Shown one piece after another: positions 54,693 to 63,506 of a stretch of 64,000 bases of DNA. How positions within the stretch are numbered: position 1 is the first letter of the stretch; each line of letters opens with the position of its first letter. The stretch is from Mesorhizobium sp. NZP2077 (lineage in GTDB: Bacteria > Pseudomonadota > Alphaproteobacteria > Rhizobiales > Rhizobiaceae). The notes under the pieces are model-generated. The model ran no database searches and was not told the origin of the DNA. It saw nothing but the letters and a program-made list of their open reading frames with translations. The DNA lies in NCBI RefSeq assembly GCF_013170805.1, contig NZ_CP051293.1, positions 3,354,001 to 3,418,000 on the forward strand, in the 5' to 3' direction. A program made the position numbers and the translations under genes.

Positions 54693-56450
54693 TCAGTCGA
54701 GCCGCATGCGGCGTTCGGCGAAGACATAGAGCGGGCGCCAAAGGGTGCGGTTGAAGAGGGTGACGAAGAGCGACATCACGGCGATGCCGAGGATGACGCG
54801 CGGGAAATCGCCGGCTTCCGTCGCCTTGGCGATGTAGGAGCCGAGCCCGAAGGCCTCCAGCTTGGTGTTGCCCCAGCTTGCCAGTTCGGCGACGATCGAG
54901 GCGTTCCACGAACCACCGGAAGCAGTCAGCGCGCCGGTGATGTAATAGGGGAAGATCCCCGGCAGCATGACGTTCTTCCACCACGACCAGGACCGCATCT
55001 TAAAGACCTTGGCTGCCTCCTTGAGATCGGACGGGAAGGCGCTGGCGCCGGCGATGACGTTGAACAGGATGTACCATTGCGTGCCCAGCACCATCAGCGG
55101 TGACAGCCAGAGGCTCGGGCTGGCGCCGGTGGCGACGATGGCGATTGCCGCGAACGGAAACAGCACGTTGGCGGGGAAGGCGGCGAGGAACTGCGCCAGC
55201 GGTTGAACCCGCTCGGCGACCGCGGGCCGCAAGCCGATCCAGACGCCGATCGGTACCCAGATCACGCTGGCGACCGCGATCAACACGATCACGCGCAGCA
55301 AAGTGAGAAGGCCGCCGCTGAATGCTTCGACGACATCGTTCCAGCCAAGCGTCTGCCTGAGATAGAGCAGCGTCTCGACGACACCCCGCAGGGCGACAAG
55401 CAGCACCAGGCCCAGCCAGGCGACGTCAAGCGCCCGCGACATCCGGCGCGAAGCGACGGTGGATGCCGGCGGCATGGCCCGCTTGCCCAGGCGAAGCAGC
55501 ATGGCGCGCTGCCACAGCCAGGCAAGCGGCAGCCCCACGGTTTGAAGTAACCGGGCGCGGCGCAGGACGTCGTAGACCCAGGAGCGAGGCTGTTCCTGAC
55601 CGGCGGTCTGTTCGAAACGGAACTTGTCGGCCCAGGCGACAACAGGCCGGAACAGCAGCTGGTCATAGAGCAGGATGAGCACGCCCATCGCCAGCACGGC
55701 CCAGGCGACGGCCTTGAAATCCTGCTTGTCGATGGCCAGCGCCAGCCAGGAGCCGATGCCGGGCAGTTGCACGGTGGTGTTGCCGACGGTGATGGCCTCG
55801 GAGGCGACGACGAAGAACCAGCCGCCGGACATCGACATCATGGTGTTCCAGACCAGGCCGGGGGCCGCGAACGGCGCGTCCAGCCGCCAGAACCTTTGCC
55901 AGGTTGACAGGCCGAAGCCGCGGCTGACTTCGTCGAGGTCGTGCGGCACGGTGCGCAGCGACTGGTAGAACGAGAACGCCATGTTCCAGGCCTGGCTGGT
56001 GAAGATGGCGAAGATCGCAGCACACTCGGCGCCGAGCTGGCTGCCGGGAAACAGGCCCATGAAGAAAGTGACCGTGAAGGTCAGGAAGCCCAGCACTGGC
56101 ACCGACTGCAGAATGTCGAGTGCCGGGATGATGATCATCTCGGCACGGCGGCTTTTGGCGGCCAGCGTCGCCACCGTGAAGGTGAAGATCAGCGATGCGA
56201 TGATGGCCGCGAACATGCGCAGCGTGGTGCGCAGCGCATAGTCCGGCAGATTGGCGAGATCGAGCGTGACTGGCGAGGTGATGAGCAGTGTCGTCGGCGC
56301 GCGCATGCCGGCGGCGCCATGCGCCAGAAGCACCAGCAAGGCCACCAGCATGGCAAAGGCGATGGTGTCGTAGATGTTGGGGGCGATGCGTCCGCGGGCG
56401 AGCGCCGCGGCCTCGCCGAGGGAATTGCGGTTGTGGGGCAGGAAGATCAT
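54693..56450 (-). CDS. ABC transporter double permease (two fused BPD domains)
   Basis: 585 residues, about twice the usual permease. Each half has an EAA-type loop: DEVSRGFGLSTWQRFWRLDAPFAAPGL in the first and LKEAAKVFKMRSWSWWKNVMLPGIFPY in the second (quoted only as guide; key blocks are EVSRGFGL and EAAKVFKM). A single chain may therefore form the whole membrane channel. The ATG at 56450 has GGAGG 6 nt upstream. No periplasmic binding protein is encoded nearby. The substrate is unknown; the ATPase family suggests anions or small organic ions. Confidence 0.9.
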   Translation of the reverse strand: MIFLPHNRNSLGEAAALARGRIAPNIYDTIAFAMLVALLVLLAHGAAGMRAPTTLLITSPVTLDLANLPDYALRTTLRMFAAIIASLIFTFTVATLAAKSRRAEMIIIPALDILQSVPVLGFLTFTVTFFMGLFPGSQLGAECAAIFAIFTSQAWNMAFSFYQSLRTVPHDLDEVSRGFGLSTWQRFWRLDAPFAAPGLVWNTMMSMSGGWFFVVASEAITVGNTTVQLPGIGSWLALAIDKQDFKAVAWAVLAMGVLILLYDQLLFRPVVAWADKFRFEQTAGQEQPRSWVYDVLRRARLLQTVGLPLAWLWQRAMLLRLGKRAMPPASTVASRRMSRALDVAWLGLVLLVALRGVVETLLYLRQTLGWNDVVEAFSGGLLTLLRVIVLIAVASVIWVPIGVWIGLRPAVAERVQPLAQFLAAFPANVLFPFAAIAIVATGASPSLWLSPLMVLGTQWYILFNVIAGASAFPSDLKEAAKVFKMRSWSWWKNVMLPGIFPYYITGALTASGGSWNASIVAELASWGNTKLEAFGLGSYIAKATEAGDFPRVILGIAVMSLFVTLFNRTLWRPLYVFAERRMRLD

Positions 56451-56597
56451 TGCGGGCCTCCGACTGATGGGCCGATTGCGGTGTGGCTTGGGAGAGGGTG
56501 ATTGCGGGCATGCGAAAGGGCACGACCGGGAGGCGGTCGCGCCGGGCGCCAATGCCCGGCCGTCAGTGCGGAAGTTTGGGCTGCGTCGAAGAGGGGC

Positions 56598-56843
56598 TCA
56601 GGCAGCGCTTTGGAGGAGGGCCGTTCGACGACTGACGCCCTCTTCGGAAACGGGCTCCCGCGTCCAGCGGCACTCCAGGCGGCCGTTCACCGACCCGTGT
56701 CGCCAGACGCAGACGAGCCGGGTCGGCGGCATGGTGAAACCGGCTTTGCCCGCCAGGCCGCGCGTGTTGGCAACGGACGGCCGTGCAGCTGAAGCGGAGC
56801 GCGTGAGAGCACGCATGCGGAAGGGGATGACGTTGGTGTTCAT
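56598..56843 (-). CDS. Small hypothetical protein leading the ABC operon
   Basis: 81 residues: a basic N-terminus (MNTNVIPFRMRALTRSA) and a conserved-looking core FTMPPTRLVCVWRHG ... RLECRWTRE. AGAGGTGAG lies just before the ATG. No signal or membrane helix. It lies 147 bp upstream of the permease on the same strand. I recall similar short proteins in Rhizobiales but cannot name a family. Confidence 0.6.
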   Translation of the reverse strand: MNTNVIPFRMRALTRSASAARPSVANTRGLAGKAGFTMPPTRLVCVWRHGSVNGRLECRWTREPVSEEGVSRRTALLQSAA

Positions 56844-57216
56844 GGCTCACCTCTTGCGGTCCGGTGCGGACGGCAAGGCGAGCCGAAGGCGGGTTATGCC
56901 CTGCCGAGGCCCGACCGGCGCCACATGCCGGAGACGATAGTTGTTGACGGGGCCAGTGTCCGGACCGTGCCTGGGGCTTGATCCGGACAGCGACGGGGAT
57001 AGCTGTCCATAACCTGTTCGATCTCGAGTTGATGCTTCGGTCATCCGAAGCCACGCCGCCTTACGCCCGCGACTTAGACGGTGTCAACGCAGGCGCCGGA
57101 ATCTTAAGTATATGGCCTGATACCCAGGCATACCGCTGAGGTATGGCTCCCTGGATCATCCGGAGAGAGGTGCACGAGCAACACCTTTGGGAGCAGGCAT
57201 TGCTGGCCTTCGCCGG
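56844..57216 (-). promoter_or_regulatory. 373-bp spacer with a long palindrome, likely control region of the ABC operon
   Basis: No gene is supported. At 57124-57154 lies CCAGGCATACC-GCTGA-GGTATG, followed by GCTC and CCTGG, so an 11-bp arm pairs with its partner across a 4-nt bulge. It could be the target of the LuxR-type regulator encoded just upstream on the same strand, or a hairpin at the end of that gene. The rest of the spacer shows no clear motif. Confidence 0.45.
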
Positions 57217-57837
57217 CTAAGATTCCAGCCGACCGAACATCTTTATCAACTCGGCCAGTGATCCCGCTTGCATCTTGCGCATGGCCCGCGCCCGGCGGAC
57301 CTTGACGGTTATCTCGCTGATGCCGAGGTCGCCGGCGATCTGCTTGTTGAGGCGTCCCTGTACCACCAGTGCCACGACGCTGCGTTCGCCGTCACTCAGC
57401 GTTGCGAGGCGTTCGCGCAAGGTATCGATTTCGGCCGAGTGCGTCCGCCGCAGCCGGTCCTTGTCCAGGGCGGCGGCGATGGCATCGAGCAGGTCCTGTT
57501 CGCGGAACGGCTTCGGCAGGAAGTCGACGGCGCCGGTCTTCATCGCCTGCACCGACATGGCAATGTCGCCATGGCCGGTCATGATGATGACCGGCAGCGG
57601 TGTCTCGGAATGAGCGAGTTCCTTCTGGAAATCAATGCCGCTCTTGCCGGGCAGGCGCACGTCCAGCACCAGGCAAGAGGGGATATCGGGCCTCGGTGTG
57701 CCAAGGAATTCGGCGACCGAACCGAAACAGCGCACCTCCAGCCCCACCGAGCGCAACAGGCTGTCGAGCGCTTCGCGCATGGCGGGGTCGTCGTCGATGA
57801 CGAAAACGATCTGTCTTGGTTCGTTCATTGGTTTCAC
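57217..57837 (-). CDS. FixJ/NarL-like response regulator
   Basis: 206 residues. The receiver domain (about 8-125) has the acidic pair IDDDP, phosphoacceptor Asp in CLVLDVRLPG, Thr in MTGHGD and Lys in PKPF. The C-terminal LuxR-type HTH domain has LSDGERSVVALVVQGRLNKQIAGDLGISEITVKV, cited by its core NKQIAGDLGIS. It pairs with the histidine kinase encoded upstream: the GTG start at 57837 overlaps the kinase stop (GTGA). An ATG at 57828 is an alternative. It likely acts on nearby promoters, including the ABC operon downstream. Confidence 0.93.
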   Translation of the reverse strand: MKPMNEPRQIVFVIDDDPAMREALDSLLRSVGLEVRCFGSVAEFLGTPRPDIPSCLVLDVRLPGKSGIDFQKELAHSETPLPVIIMTGHGDIAMSVQAMKTGAVDFLPKPFREQDLLDAIAAALDKDRLRRTHSAEIDTLRERLATLSDGERSVVALVVQGRLNKQIAGDLGISEITVKVRRARAMRKMQAGSLAELIKMFGRLES

Positions 57838-58898
57838 CGGTCTGGTCCGCGCGGCCCTGTCCTGCCCGCTGGCAGCGAGAAGCGGAAAGCGGCGCCGCGC
57901 GGCACTGACGCTTCCGCCCAGATGCGTCCACCATGGCTCTCGACGATCGAGCGGCTGATGGCAAGCCCCATGCCCATGCCGTCCGGCTTGGTGGTGTAGA
58001 AGGCATCGAAAAGCTGATCCAGTTGCACGCCGTCCAGGCCACGGCCGGAATCGCGGACGGCAATCACGACTTCACCCGGTTTGCCAAGGCTGGTCTGCAC
58101 CGTCACGTCACGCACGCTCTCATCCTTCACCGCTTCCAGGGCATTGAGGATCAGGTTGAGAATGACCTGCTGGATCTGCACCGGGTCGACCTGGATCCGG
58201 GGAAGGCCGCTGGCCAGTTCGGTCCGCAAGGAGACACGGATTCGGCCGGCCTCGTTCTGGACCAGGGGCAACGTCTCCGCGATGGTCTGGTTGACGTCGA
58301 GCCAGACCGCCTTGCCGGCCGCCTTGCGGGTGAGGCCGCGAAGGCGCTTGATCAGCTCGCTGGCGCGTTCGGCGTCCCTGACGATGCGCCCGGCCGCCTT
58401 GCCGGCCTCATCCGGATTGCCGCCCGCCAGCCAGCGCTGGGCGGCATTGCCGTTCAGCACGATTGCCGCCAGCGGCTGGTTGAGCTCGTGGGCGATCGAG
58501 GCCGTCAATTCGCCTAGCATCGTCACCCGCGTGATGTGGGCGAGCTGCGCCTGCGCCTCGCGGGCGGCGGCCTCGGCAGCGGCGGTGCGCAGCGCCAGAT
58601 AAGCCGTCACGGCGATTGCCACCAGGCTGATGGCAGAGTTGACCACGCCCGCCGGGATAGAACCTGCCCGCGTGAGGAAAAAACTCAGCACGGTGAGCGC
58701 CATGCAGGCCGCCGCCACCATCGCCACGCCGCGGCGATCGAGATAGCGGACCGCGATCAGCACGATGGCGACATAGAAGACCGCGACCGCGATCTCGAGA
58801 TTGGTGATCGTGTCGGCAAGGAAGATCGCCGCCGCCAGCAGGACGAGCAAGGTCGGCAGCAGCGGCCGGCGCCCGAGGAGCGGCCCAAGGCGCGGCAA
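57834..58898 (-). CDS. Membrane sensor histidine kinase
   Basis: 354 residues. The N-terminus has about four hydrophobic helices (15-110) with little periplasmic sequence, so it may sense within the membrane. The H box is ASIAHELNQPLAAI. ATP-binding motifs are LILNALEA (N box), DSGRGL (G1) and GMGMGLAIS (G2). The start is TTG at 58898 with GGAAG 8 nt upstream. It is translationally coupled to the FixJ-type regulator; the signal is unknown. Confidence 0.92.
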   Translation of the reverse strand: MPRLGPLLGRRPLLPTLLVLLAAAIFLADTITNLEIAVAVFYVAIVLIAVRYLDRRGVAMVAAACMALTVLSFFLTRAGSIPAGVVNSAISLVAIAVTAYLALRTAAAEAAAREAQAQLAHITRVTMLGELTASIAHELNQPLAAIVLNGNAAQRWLAGGNPDEAGKAAGRIVRDAERASELIKRLRGLTRKAAGKAVWLDVNQTIAETLPLVQNEAGRIRVSLRTELASGLPRIQVDPVQIQQVILNLILNALEAVKDESVRDVTVQTSLGKPGEVVIAVRDSGRGLDGVQLDQLFDAFYTTKPDGMGMGLAISRSIVESHGGRIWAEASVPRGAAFRFSLPAGRTGPRGPDR

Positions 58899-59087
58899 GG
58901 ATGATCTTCCAGAAATGCCGGCCTCCTACGGATCAAACTGCCACGACGGACAAAAGGACATTACCGCGCCGTCTTTCAGCCCGGCAAGGCGCTGCCATAT
59001 CGCTACAGCCGCGAGTATGCTCGAACTTTCGCCTTAGACAGGTCGCCCTGCCATTGGCAATTGGCGCGTCCCGTGCAGAGATGAGCG

Positions 59088-59843
59088 ATGCTCGAAGCTT
59101 TCATCGCAATGGTGATCTTCCTGTGCCTGGCGGCGTCGGCGTTCGCCAGCATGGCGATCTGGCCGAGATTGCCGGCCAGACATCGTGATGACGACACGAA
59201 CACCGTGGTTCGGCTCGCGGCCAATCTGTTCGGAGTCATGACCTCGCTGATGCTCGGCCTGATGATCAATTCGGCCAAGAACACCTTCGAATCGATCGAT
59301 CACAATGTGCACGCCTATGCAACGGAGCTGATCCTTCTCGACAGGACATTGCGCCAATACGGCCCGGAAACCGACACGGTGCGGCAGCCGCTGGTCGCCT
59401 ATGTCCAGAGGGTGGTGACCACCTCGTCACAGAACAGCGAAACGACCATCGCCGCCAACCAGCTGTCCGAACATCTGCTGACGGAGATCGGCTCACGGCT
59501 GAATGCGCTGACGCCGCCCGACGCTGTACGTGGTTCCCTCCTGCAGGACGGACGCCAGCGGCTGCAGAAAGTGCTGGAACTGCGCTGGATCCTGGTCGAG
59601 CAGTCGGAGGGCGCCATCCCCTGGCCGCTGATCGCGATGCTGGTTACCTGGCTGGCACTGATCTTTGCCAGTTTCGGATTCAGGGCGCCGAAGAATGCGA
59701 TCACGCTCGCGACCTTGGTGATTTCCGCCGCGCTGATCGCCGGGGCGCTCTATCTGATCCTCGATATGGATGTGCCGTTCTCCGGCCCGATCCAGATTTC
59801 GCCGGCGCCGCTGGAAAGGGCGTTGGCGGAATTGCAAAGATGA
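59088..59843 (+). CDS. DUF4239/bestrophin-like membrane protein
   Basis: 251 residues. Helices at about 5-25 and 45-65 and two near the C-terminus (185-205, 210-230) flank a soluble, helical middle part. LFGVMTSLMLGLMINSAKNTFESID and IWPRLPARHRDDDTNTVVRLAAN are like DUF4239 proteins (cited by core LMLGLMINSAKN). Function is unknown. It is divergent from the histidine kinase and precedes the EncFtn-like gene by 55 bp on the same strand. Confidence 0.8.
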   Translation: MLEAFIAMVIFLCLAASAFASMAIWPRLPARHRDDDTNTVVRLAANLFGVMTSLMLGLMINSAKNTFESIDHNVHAYATELILLDRTLRQYGPETDTVRQPLVAYVQRVVTTSSQNSETTIAANQLSEHLLTEIGSRLNALTPPDAVRGSLLQDGRQRLQKVLELRWILVEQSEGAIPWPLIAMLVTWLALIFASFGFRAPKNAITLATLVISAALIAGALYLILDMDVPFSGPIQISPAPLERALAELQR

Positions 59844-59898
59844 GGCGGAACCGGCGGCAGCCCCAGGCATTCATGGGAATGAACCACCGGAGGACGAC

Positions 59899-60213
59899 AT
59901 GGGTTTCGACCAGTATCACGAACCGCCTGAAGAACTGTCGCAGAAGGTGCGGACCTTTGCCCGCATGATCACCTCGCTGATCGAGGAGGCGGAAGCGATC
60001 GGCTGGTACGAACAGCGCGTCTCGGTGGAGAAGGACCCGCAAGCGCGCGCCATCATGAAGAACGCGCAGGGCGAGGAGTTCAAGCATTTCGGCATGGACC
60101 TGGAATTCCTGCTGCGCCAGAAGAAGGACTGGCGCGCGGAACTGAAGGAAATCCTGTTCACGACGGGCGACATCGTCAAGGCCGGCGAGCGGGGCGAGAA
60201 GAAGGTGGATTGA
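59899..60213 (+). CDS. Encapsulin-type ferritin-like protein (EncFtn family), orphan
   Basis: 104 residues. YHEPPEELS at the start and EEAEAIGWYEQRV, then GEEFKHFGMDLEFLLRQ, align with the two-helix encapsulated ferritin of Rhodospirillum. The ferroxidase residues match: Glu30 and Glu32, then Glu60 and His63. EncFtn forms ring-like decamers that oxidise Fe2+ and normally works inside an encapsulin shell. Here no encapsulin gene is adjacent, and the C-terminus (KAGERGEKKVD) lacks the usual LGIRKL-like targeting peptide. ATG at 59899 has GGAGG 6 nt upstream. Identification rests on motif order from memory. Confidence 0.78.
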   Translation: MGFDQYHEPPEELSQKVRTFARMITSLIEEAEAIGWYEQRVSVEKDPQARAIMKNAQGEEFKHFGMDLEFLLRQKKDWRAELKEILFTTGDIVKAGERGEKKVD

Positions 60214-60231
60214 TAGCCCTAACCGGCTCCA

Positions 60232-61257
60232 TCAATCGCTGTCGCGCGCGATCAGCTCCAGCGGCCAGACTTCGCGGATTATGCGCGGGCCTTCGGGGCC
60301 GGCAAAGGCCGGTAGCGAGGCCAGCAGCATTTCGGCGAGCCGTCTGCCCATCGGCTCCAGCGCCGGGCGGAAAGCGGTCAGCGCCGGCGAAAAATAGCGG
60401 CAGAGCGGCGTGTCGACGATGACGGTCACAGCGATATCGTGGCCGGGCCGGATGCCCATCTCGGCCAGCGCCTTGCAGCCGCCGAGCGCCATGGCGTCAT
60501 TGTTGAAGATGATTGCCGTCGGCCGGTTCTTGGCCAGCATCACGCGCGGCGTCACCTGGTAGCCGCCGGCCTCGTTGATGAAGCCGTCGGCGATCAGCGC
60601 CGGATCGACCTCGATGCCGTGCCGCTTCAGGGCTTTGCGATAGCCGTCCAGGAACAGATAGCCGAAATTGAGATTGAGGGAAGGGCGGATGGCAGCGATG
60701 CGACGATGGCCGCGCGCCACCAGCCGGTCGACCGCGTCGCTCCCGGCCTTTTCAAAATCGAGGTCGAGCGAGGAGTACGCCTTGCCGCCGGATCGGCTGC
60801 GGCCGAGCGTGGCGAAGGGGAAGCCGGCCTCGAGCAGGTAGTCGATGCGTTCGTCCTCGCGCCGCGTCCAGGCCAGCACCACCGCGTCGGCCCTGCGGGT
60901 TTCGACCACGCGGCGCAGGCGCTCCTGCTGATAGTCGCCCGGCGCGCCCATCACCACGGACAGGTCGAAGCCGCTTTCGGCGAGCCGGCCCTGCAGCCCG
61001 ATCAGGAAAGGGATGAAGAAGGGCTCGCCATATTGCTGGTCGCCCGGATGCGGCTGCAGCATGAAGGCGATCGAATGGGTGGCGCCTTGCCTGAGACTCC
61101 GGCCGGACTGGTTGGGTGAATAGTTCAGCTTCTTGGCGGCGTCGAGCACGCGCTGGCGGGTATCGGCATTGACGTCAGCGCGGCCGTTCAGCGCCCGCGA
61201 CACGGTGCCGATCGAAATGTTCAGGTGACGCGCAAGGTCGTGGATGCTGGACGCCAA
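60232..61257 (-). CDS. LacI family transcriptional regulator
   Basis: 341 residues. HTH at residues 4-24 (IHDLARHLNISIGTVSRALN) and hinge-helix region ending SLRQG. The periplasmic-binding-like domain follows (FFIPFLIGLQGRLAE, AVVLAWTRR, RPTAIIFNNDAMALG). It should sense a sugar or polyol effector. The start is TTG at 61257 with GGGAG about 8 nt upstream. It is divergent from the Gfo/Idh/MocA gene. The 195-bp spacer holds two LacI-type palindromes and a candidate promoter. Confidence 0.93.
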   Translation of the reverse strand: MASSIHDLARHLNISIGTVSRALNGRADVNADTRQRVLDAAKKLNYSPNQSGRSLRQGATHSIAFMLQPHPGDQQYGEPFFIPFLIGLQGRLAESGFDLSVVMGAPGDYQQERLRRVVETRRADAVVLAWTRREDERIDYLLEAGFPFATLGRSRSGGKAYSSLDLDFEKAGSDAVDRLVARGHRRIAAIRPSLNLNFGYLFLDGYRKALKRHGIEVDPALIADGFINEAGGYQVTPRVMLAKNRPTAIIFNNDAMALGGCKALAEMGIRPGHDIAVTVIVDTPLCRYFSPALTAFRPALEPMGRRLAEMLLASLPAFAGPEGPRIIREVWPLELIARDSD

Positions 61258-61337
61258 GGACAGTTCTCCCCCGAGCCTTGGCTAGCACCGGCTGCCGCTC
61301 AGGCCAAGGCTTCGGTATGATTTTCGCAGGCAGCCGA

Positions 61338-61394
61338 TTGACATTCTACGCCATCGGGTGTGTTCTCGTAAACGTTTACGGAAAAACGTTTACG
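61338..61394 (+). promoter_or_regulatory. Sugar-operon promoter with two LacI-type operators
   Basis: TTGACA (61338-61343), a 17-nt spacer and TGTTCT (61361-61366) form a candidate promoter. The 14-bp perfect palindrome CGTAAACGTTTACG (61367-61380) follows directly. A second, imperfect palindrome centred on AACGTT lies at 61382-61394, with centres 14 bp apart. The operators cover the expected transcription start, so the adjacent LacI protein should repress this operon. Confidence 0.8.
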
Positions 61395-61452
61395 GTGATG
61401 CCGTGAATGCCGTGACATTCGGTCTGGAGGGACCGGACGGGAGGAATGCCGG

Positions 61453-62487
61453 ATGATGAATGTCGTCCTCGTCGGCTGCGGAGCGATGAGCAGGCAGTGG
61501 CTCGATGCCGTAAGGCAGATCGACGGCCTCGCCATTGTCGGCCTCGTCGACCTCGACGCCGAGCGGGCGAAGGCGAGGGCGGACGAGTACAACCTCACCG
61601 GCGCCGTCATCGGCACCAGCCTCGACGCGGTGCTCGACCAGACCAGGCCCGATGCGGTGTTCGATGTCGTTGTCCCCGCCGCCCGCCGCGAGGTCGCGCT
61701 TTCGGCCTTTGCCCACAATTGCCATCTCTTGACGGAGAAGCCGCTGGCCGACAGTCCTGAGAATGCCCGCGCCATTGTCGAGGCAGCGCGCCGGGCAGGG
61801 CGTGTCCATGCCGTCGTGCAGAACCGCCGCTACGTTGCCAATGTCAGGCGCATCCGCCGCTTTCTCGACTCCGGCGGCATTGGGGCTGCGACCAGCATCC
61901 ATGCCGACTTCTTCATCGCGCCGCATTTCGGCGGCTTTCGCGAGGAGATGGCGCATGTGCTGCTGCTCGACATGGCGATCCATACCTTCGACGCCGCCCG
62001 CTACATGGTCGGCGGCGAGCCGACGAGCGTCTGTTGTCAGGAATGGGAGCCGCCCAATTCCTGGTACCGGCAGGGATCGTCAGCGAGCGCCATCTTCGAT
62101 CTCGGCGGCGGCAAGACCTTCACCTATGCCGGCTCCTGGTGCGCCGACGGTTTTCGCACGAGCTGGGAAGGCAGCTGGCGCATTGTCGCCGAGCGCGGCA
62201 GCCTCATCTGGGACGGCCATGACGGCCTAAAGGCGGAAGTGATGGCGTCGGGCCGCGATGGCCTGATCGACAAGACCCAGCCGATCGACGTGCCACCCCT
62301 CGATCCGGTCGACCGCATCGGTGGCCATCTCGGCATCATCCGGGATTTCATGCACGCCATCGAGACCGGCACCAAGCCGGAGACGCACGGCGCCGACAAC
62401 ATCAAGAGCCTGGCCATGGTTTTCGGCGCCATCGAGAGCGCCGAGACCGGACGCCGCGTGGCGATCACTGCACAGGAAGAAAAATGA
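61453..62487 (+). CDS. Gfo/Idh/MocA family oxidoreductase
   Basis: 344 residues. The NAD(P)-binding Rossmann start is MNVVLVGCGAMSRQWLDAV, and the EKPLA motif contains the catalytic-site Lys. The C-terminal alpha/beta domain has DMAIHTFDAARYMVG. Such enzymes oxidise sugars, inositols or their derivatives. It is the first gene of the LacI-controlled operon and overlaps the isomerase gene by ATGA. Confidence 0.92.
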   Translation: MMNVVLVGCGAMSRQWLDAVRQIDGLAIVGLVDLDAERAKARADEYNLTGAVIGTSLDAVLDQTRPDAVFDVVVPAARREVALSAFAHNCHLLTEKPLADSPENARAIVEAARRAGRVHAVVQNRRYVANVRRIRRFLDSGGIGAATSIHADFFIAPHFGGFREEMAHVLLLDMAIHTFDAARYMVGGEPTSVCCQEWEPPNSWYRQGSSASAIFDLGGGKTFTYAGSWCADGFRTSWEGSWRIVAERGSLIWDGHDGLKAEVMASGRDGLIDKTQPIDVPPLDPVDRIGGHLGIIRDFMHAIETGTKPETHGADNIKSLAMVFGAIESAETGRRVAITAQEEK

Positions 62488-63392
62488 TGCCAAACCCGCT
62501 CCTCGACATCAGGATCGGCACCATGGTGCGGGCCAATCTCGACGACCCGGCCGCCTACATCAAACAGATCTTGCCGCTCGGCTTCGAGAGCATTCAGCCC
62601 TTCTTCTGGCAGACGCTGGGTGGCAAGGATTTGCCACGGCTGGCCGGCCAGATCCGCGAGGCGATCGGTGATGCCGATGTCATCGTGTCTTCCCTAGGCG
62701 TGTTCGGCAATCCGCTGGAAGGTGGCGAGGTCGATCGAGGTGTGCTTGCGGCTTGGGAAACGGTCATCGACAACGCGCATCTGTTCGGCACTTCGATGGT
62801 CAGCGGCTTCACCGGGCGCCTGCGCGGCAAGAAGTTGCCCGACAGCCTGCCGCGCTTCCGCGAAGTGTGGGGTCCGCTGGCCAAACGCGCCGCCGACAAG
62901 GGGGTGCGCATCGCCTTCGAAAATTGTGCCATGGACGGCAACTGGGCCACCGGCGACTGGAACATCGCCCACAATCCGGACGCCTGGGAGCTGATGTTCA
63001 ACGAATTGCCCGACGACAATCTGGGACTCGAATGGGAGCCCTGTCACCAGCTCGTCTATCTGATCGACCCGATGCCGCAGATCCGCAAATGGGCGCCGCG
63101 CATCTTCCATGTCCACGGCAAGGACGCCACGGTGCGCTGGGATGTCATCCGCGAACACGGCGTGTTCGGCCGGCTGCCCTTCGTGCAGATGCGCACGCCG
63201 GGCTTCGGCGACAGCGACTGGACGCGGGTGATCAGTGAATTGCGGCTCGCCGGCTACAAGGGTGCCATCGACATCGAGGGCTGGCACGACCCGGTCTATC
63301 GCGGCGATCTCGAAATCACAGGCCAGGCGCGGGCGCTGGACTACCTCAAGCAATGCCGGGGAGGTGCGAGCTACCTGCCAAACCCGACGTAA
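62484..63392 (+). CDS. Sugar phosphate isomerase/epimerase (AP endonuclease 2-like fold)
   Basis: 302-residue TIM barrel of the xylose isomerase-like family. FENCAMDGNWATGD, LGLEWEPCHQLVYLIDP, HVHGKDATVRWDVI and IDIEGWHDP contain the metal-binding Glu, Asp and His residues. It would interconvert keto and aldo sugars or epimerise products of the oxidoreductase. It overlaps the upstream gene by 4 bp. Confidence 0.9.
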   Translation: MMPNPLLDIRIGTMVRANLDDPAAYIKQILPLGFESIQPFFWQTLGGKDLPRLAGQIREAIGDADVIVSSLGVFGNPLEGGEVDRGVLAAWETVIDNAHLFGTSMVSGFTGRLRGKKLPDSLPRFREVWGPLAKRAADKGVRIAFENCAMDGNWATGDWNIAHNPDAWELMFNELPDDNLGLEWEPCHQLVYLIDPMPQIRKWAPRIFHVHGKDATVRWDVIREHGVFGRLPFVQMRTPGFGDSDWTRVISELRLAGYKGAIDIEGWHDPVYRGDLEITGQARALDYLKQCRGGASYLPNPT

Positions 63393-63506
63393 GAACAAAT
63401 TTGATGTGAGAATTGGGCGGCGGGAGGAGCCGGCCGATAAGTCGTACTGCCGTAGCAATCGTCAAAAGCCCCTCGGCTGACGAGGGAACAATGGGAGGAC
63501 AAGTGC

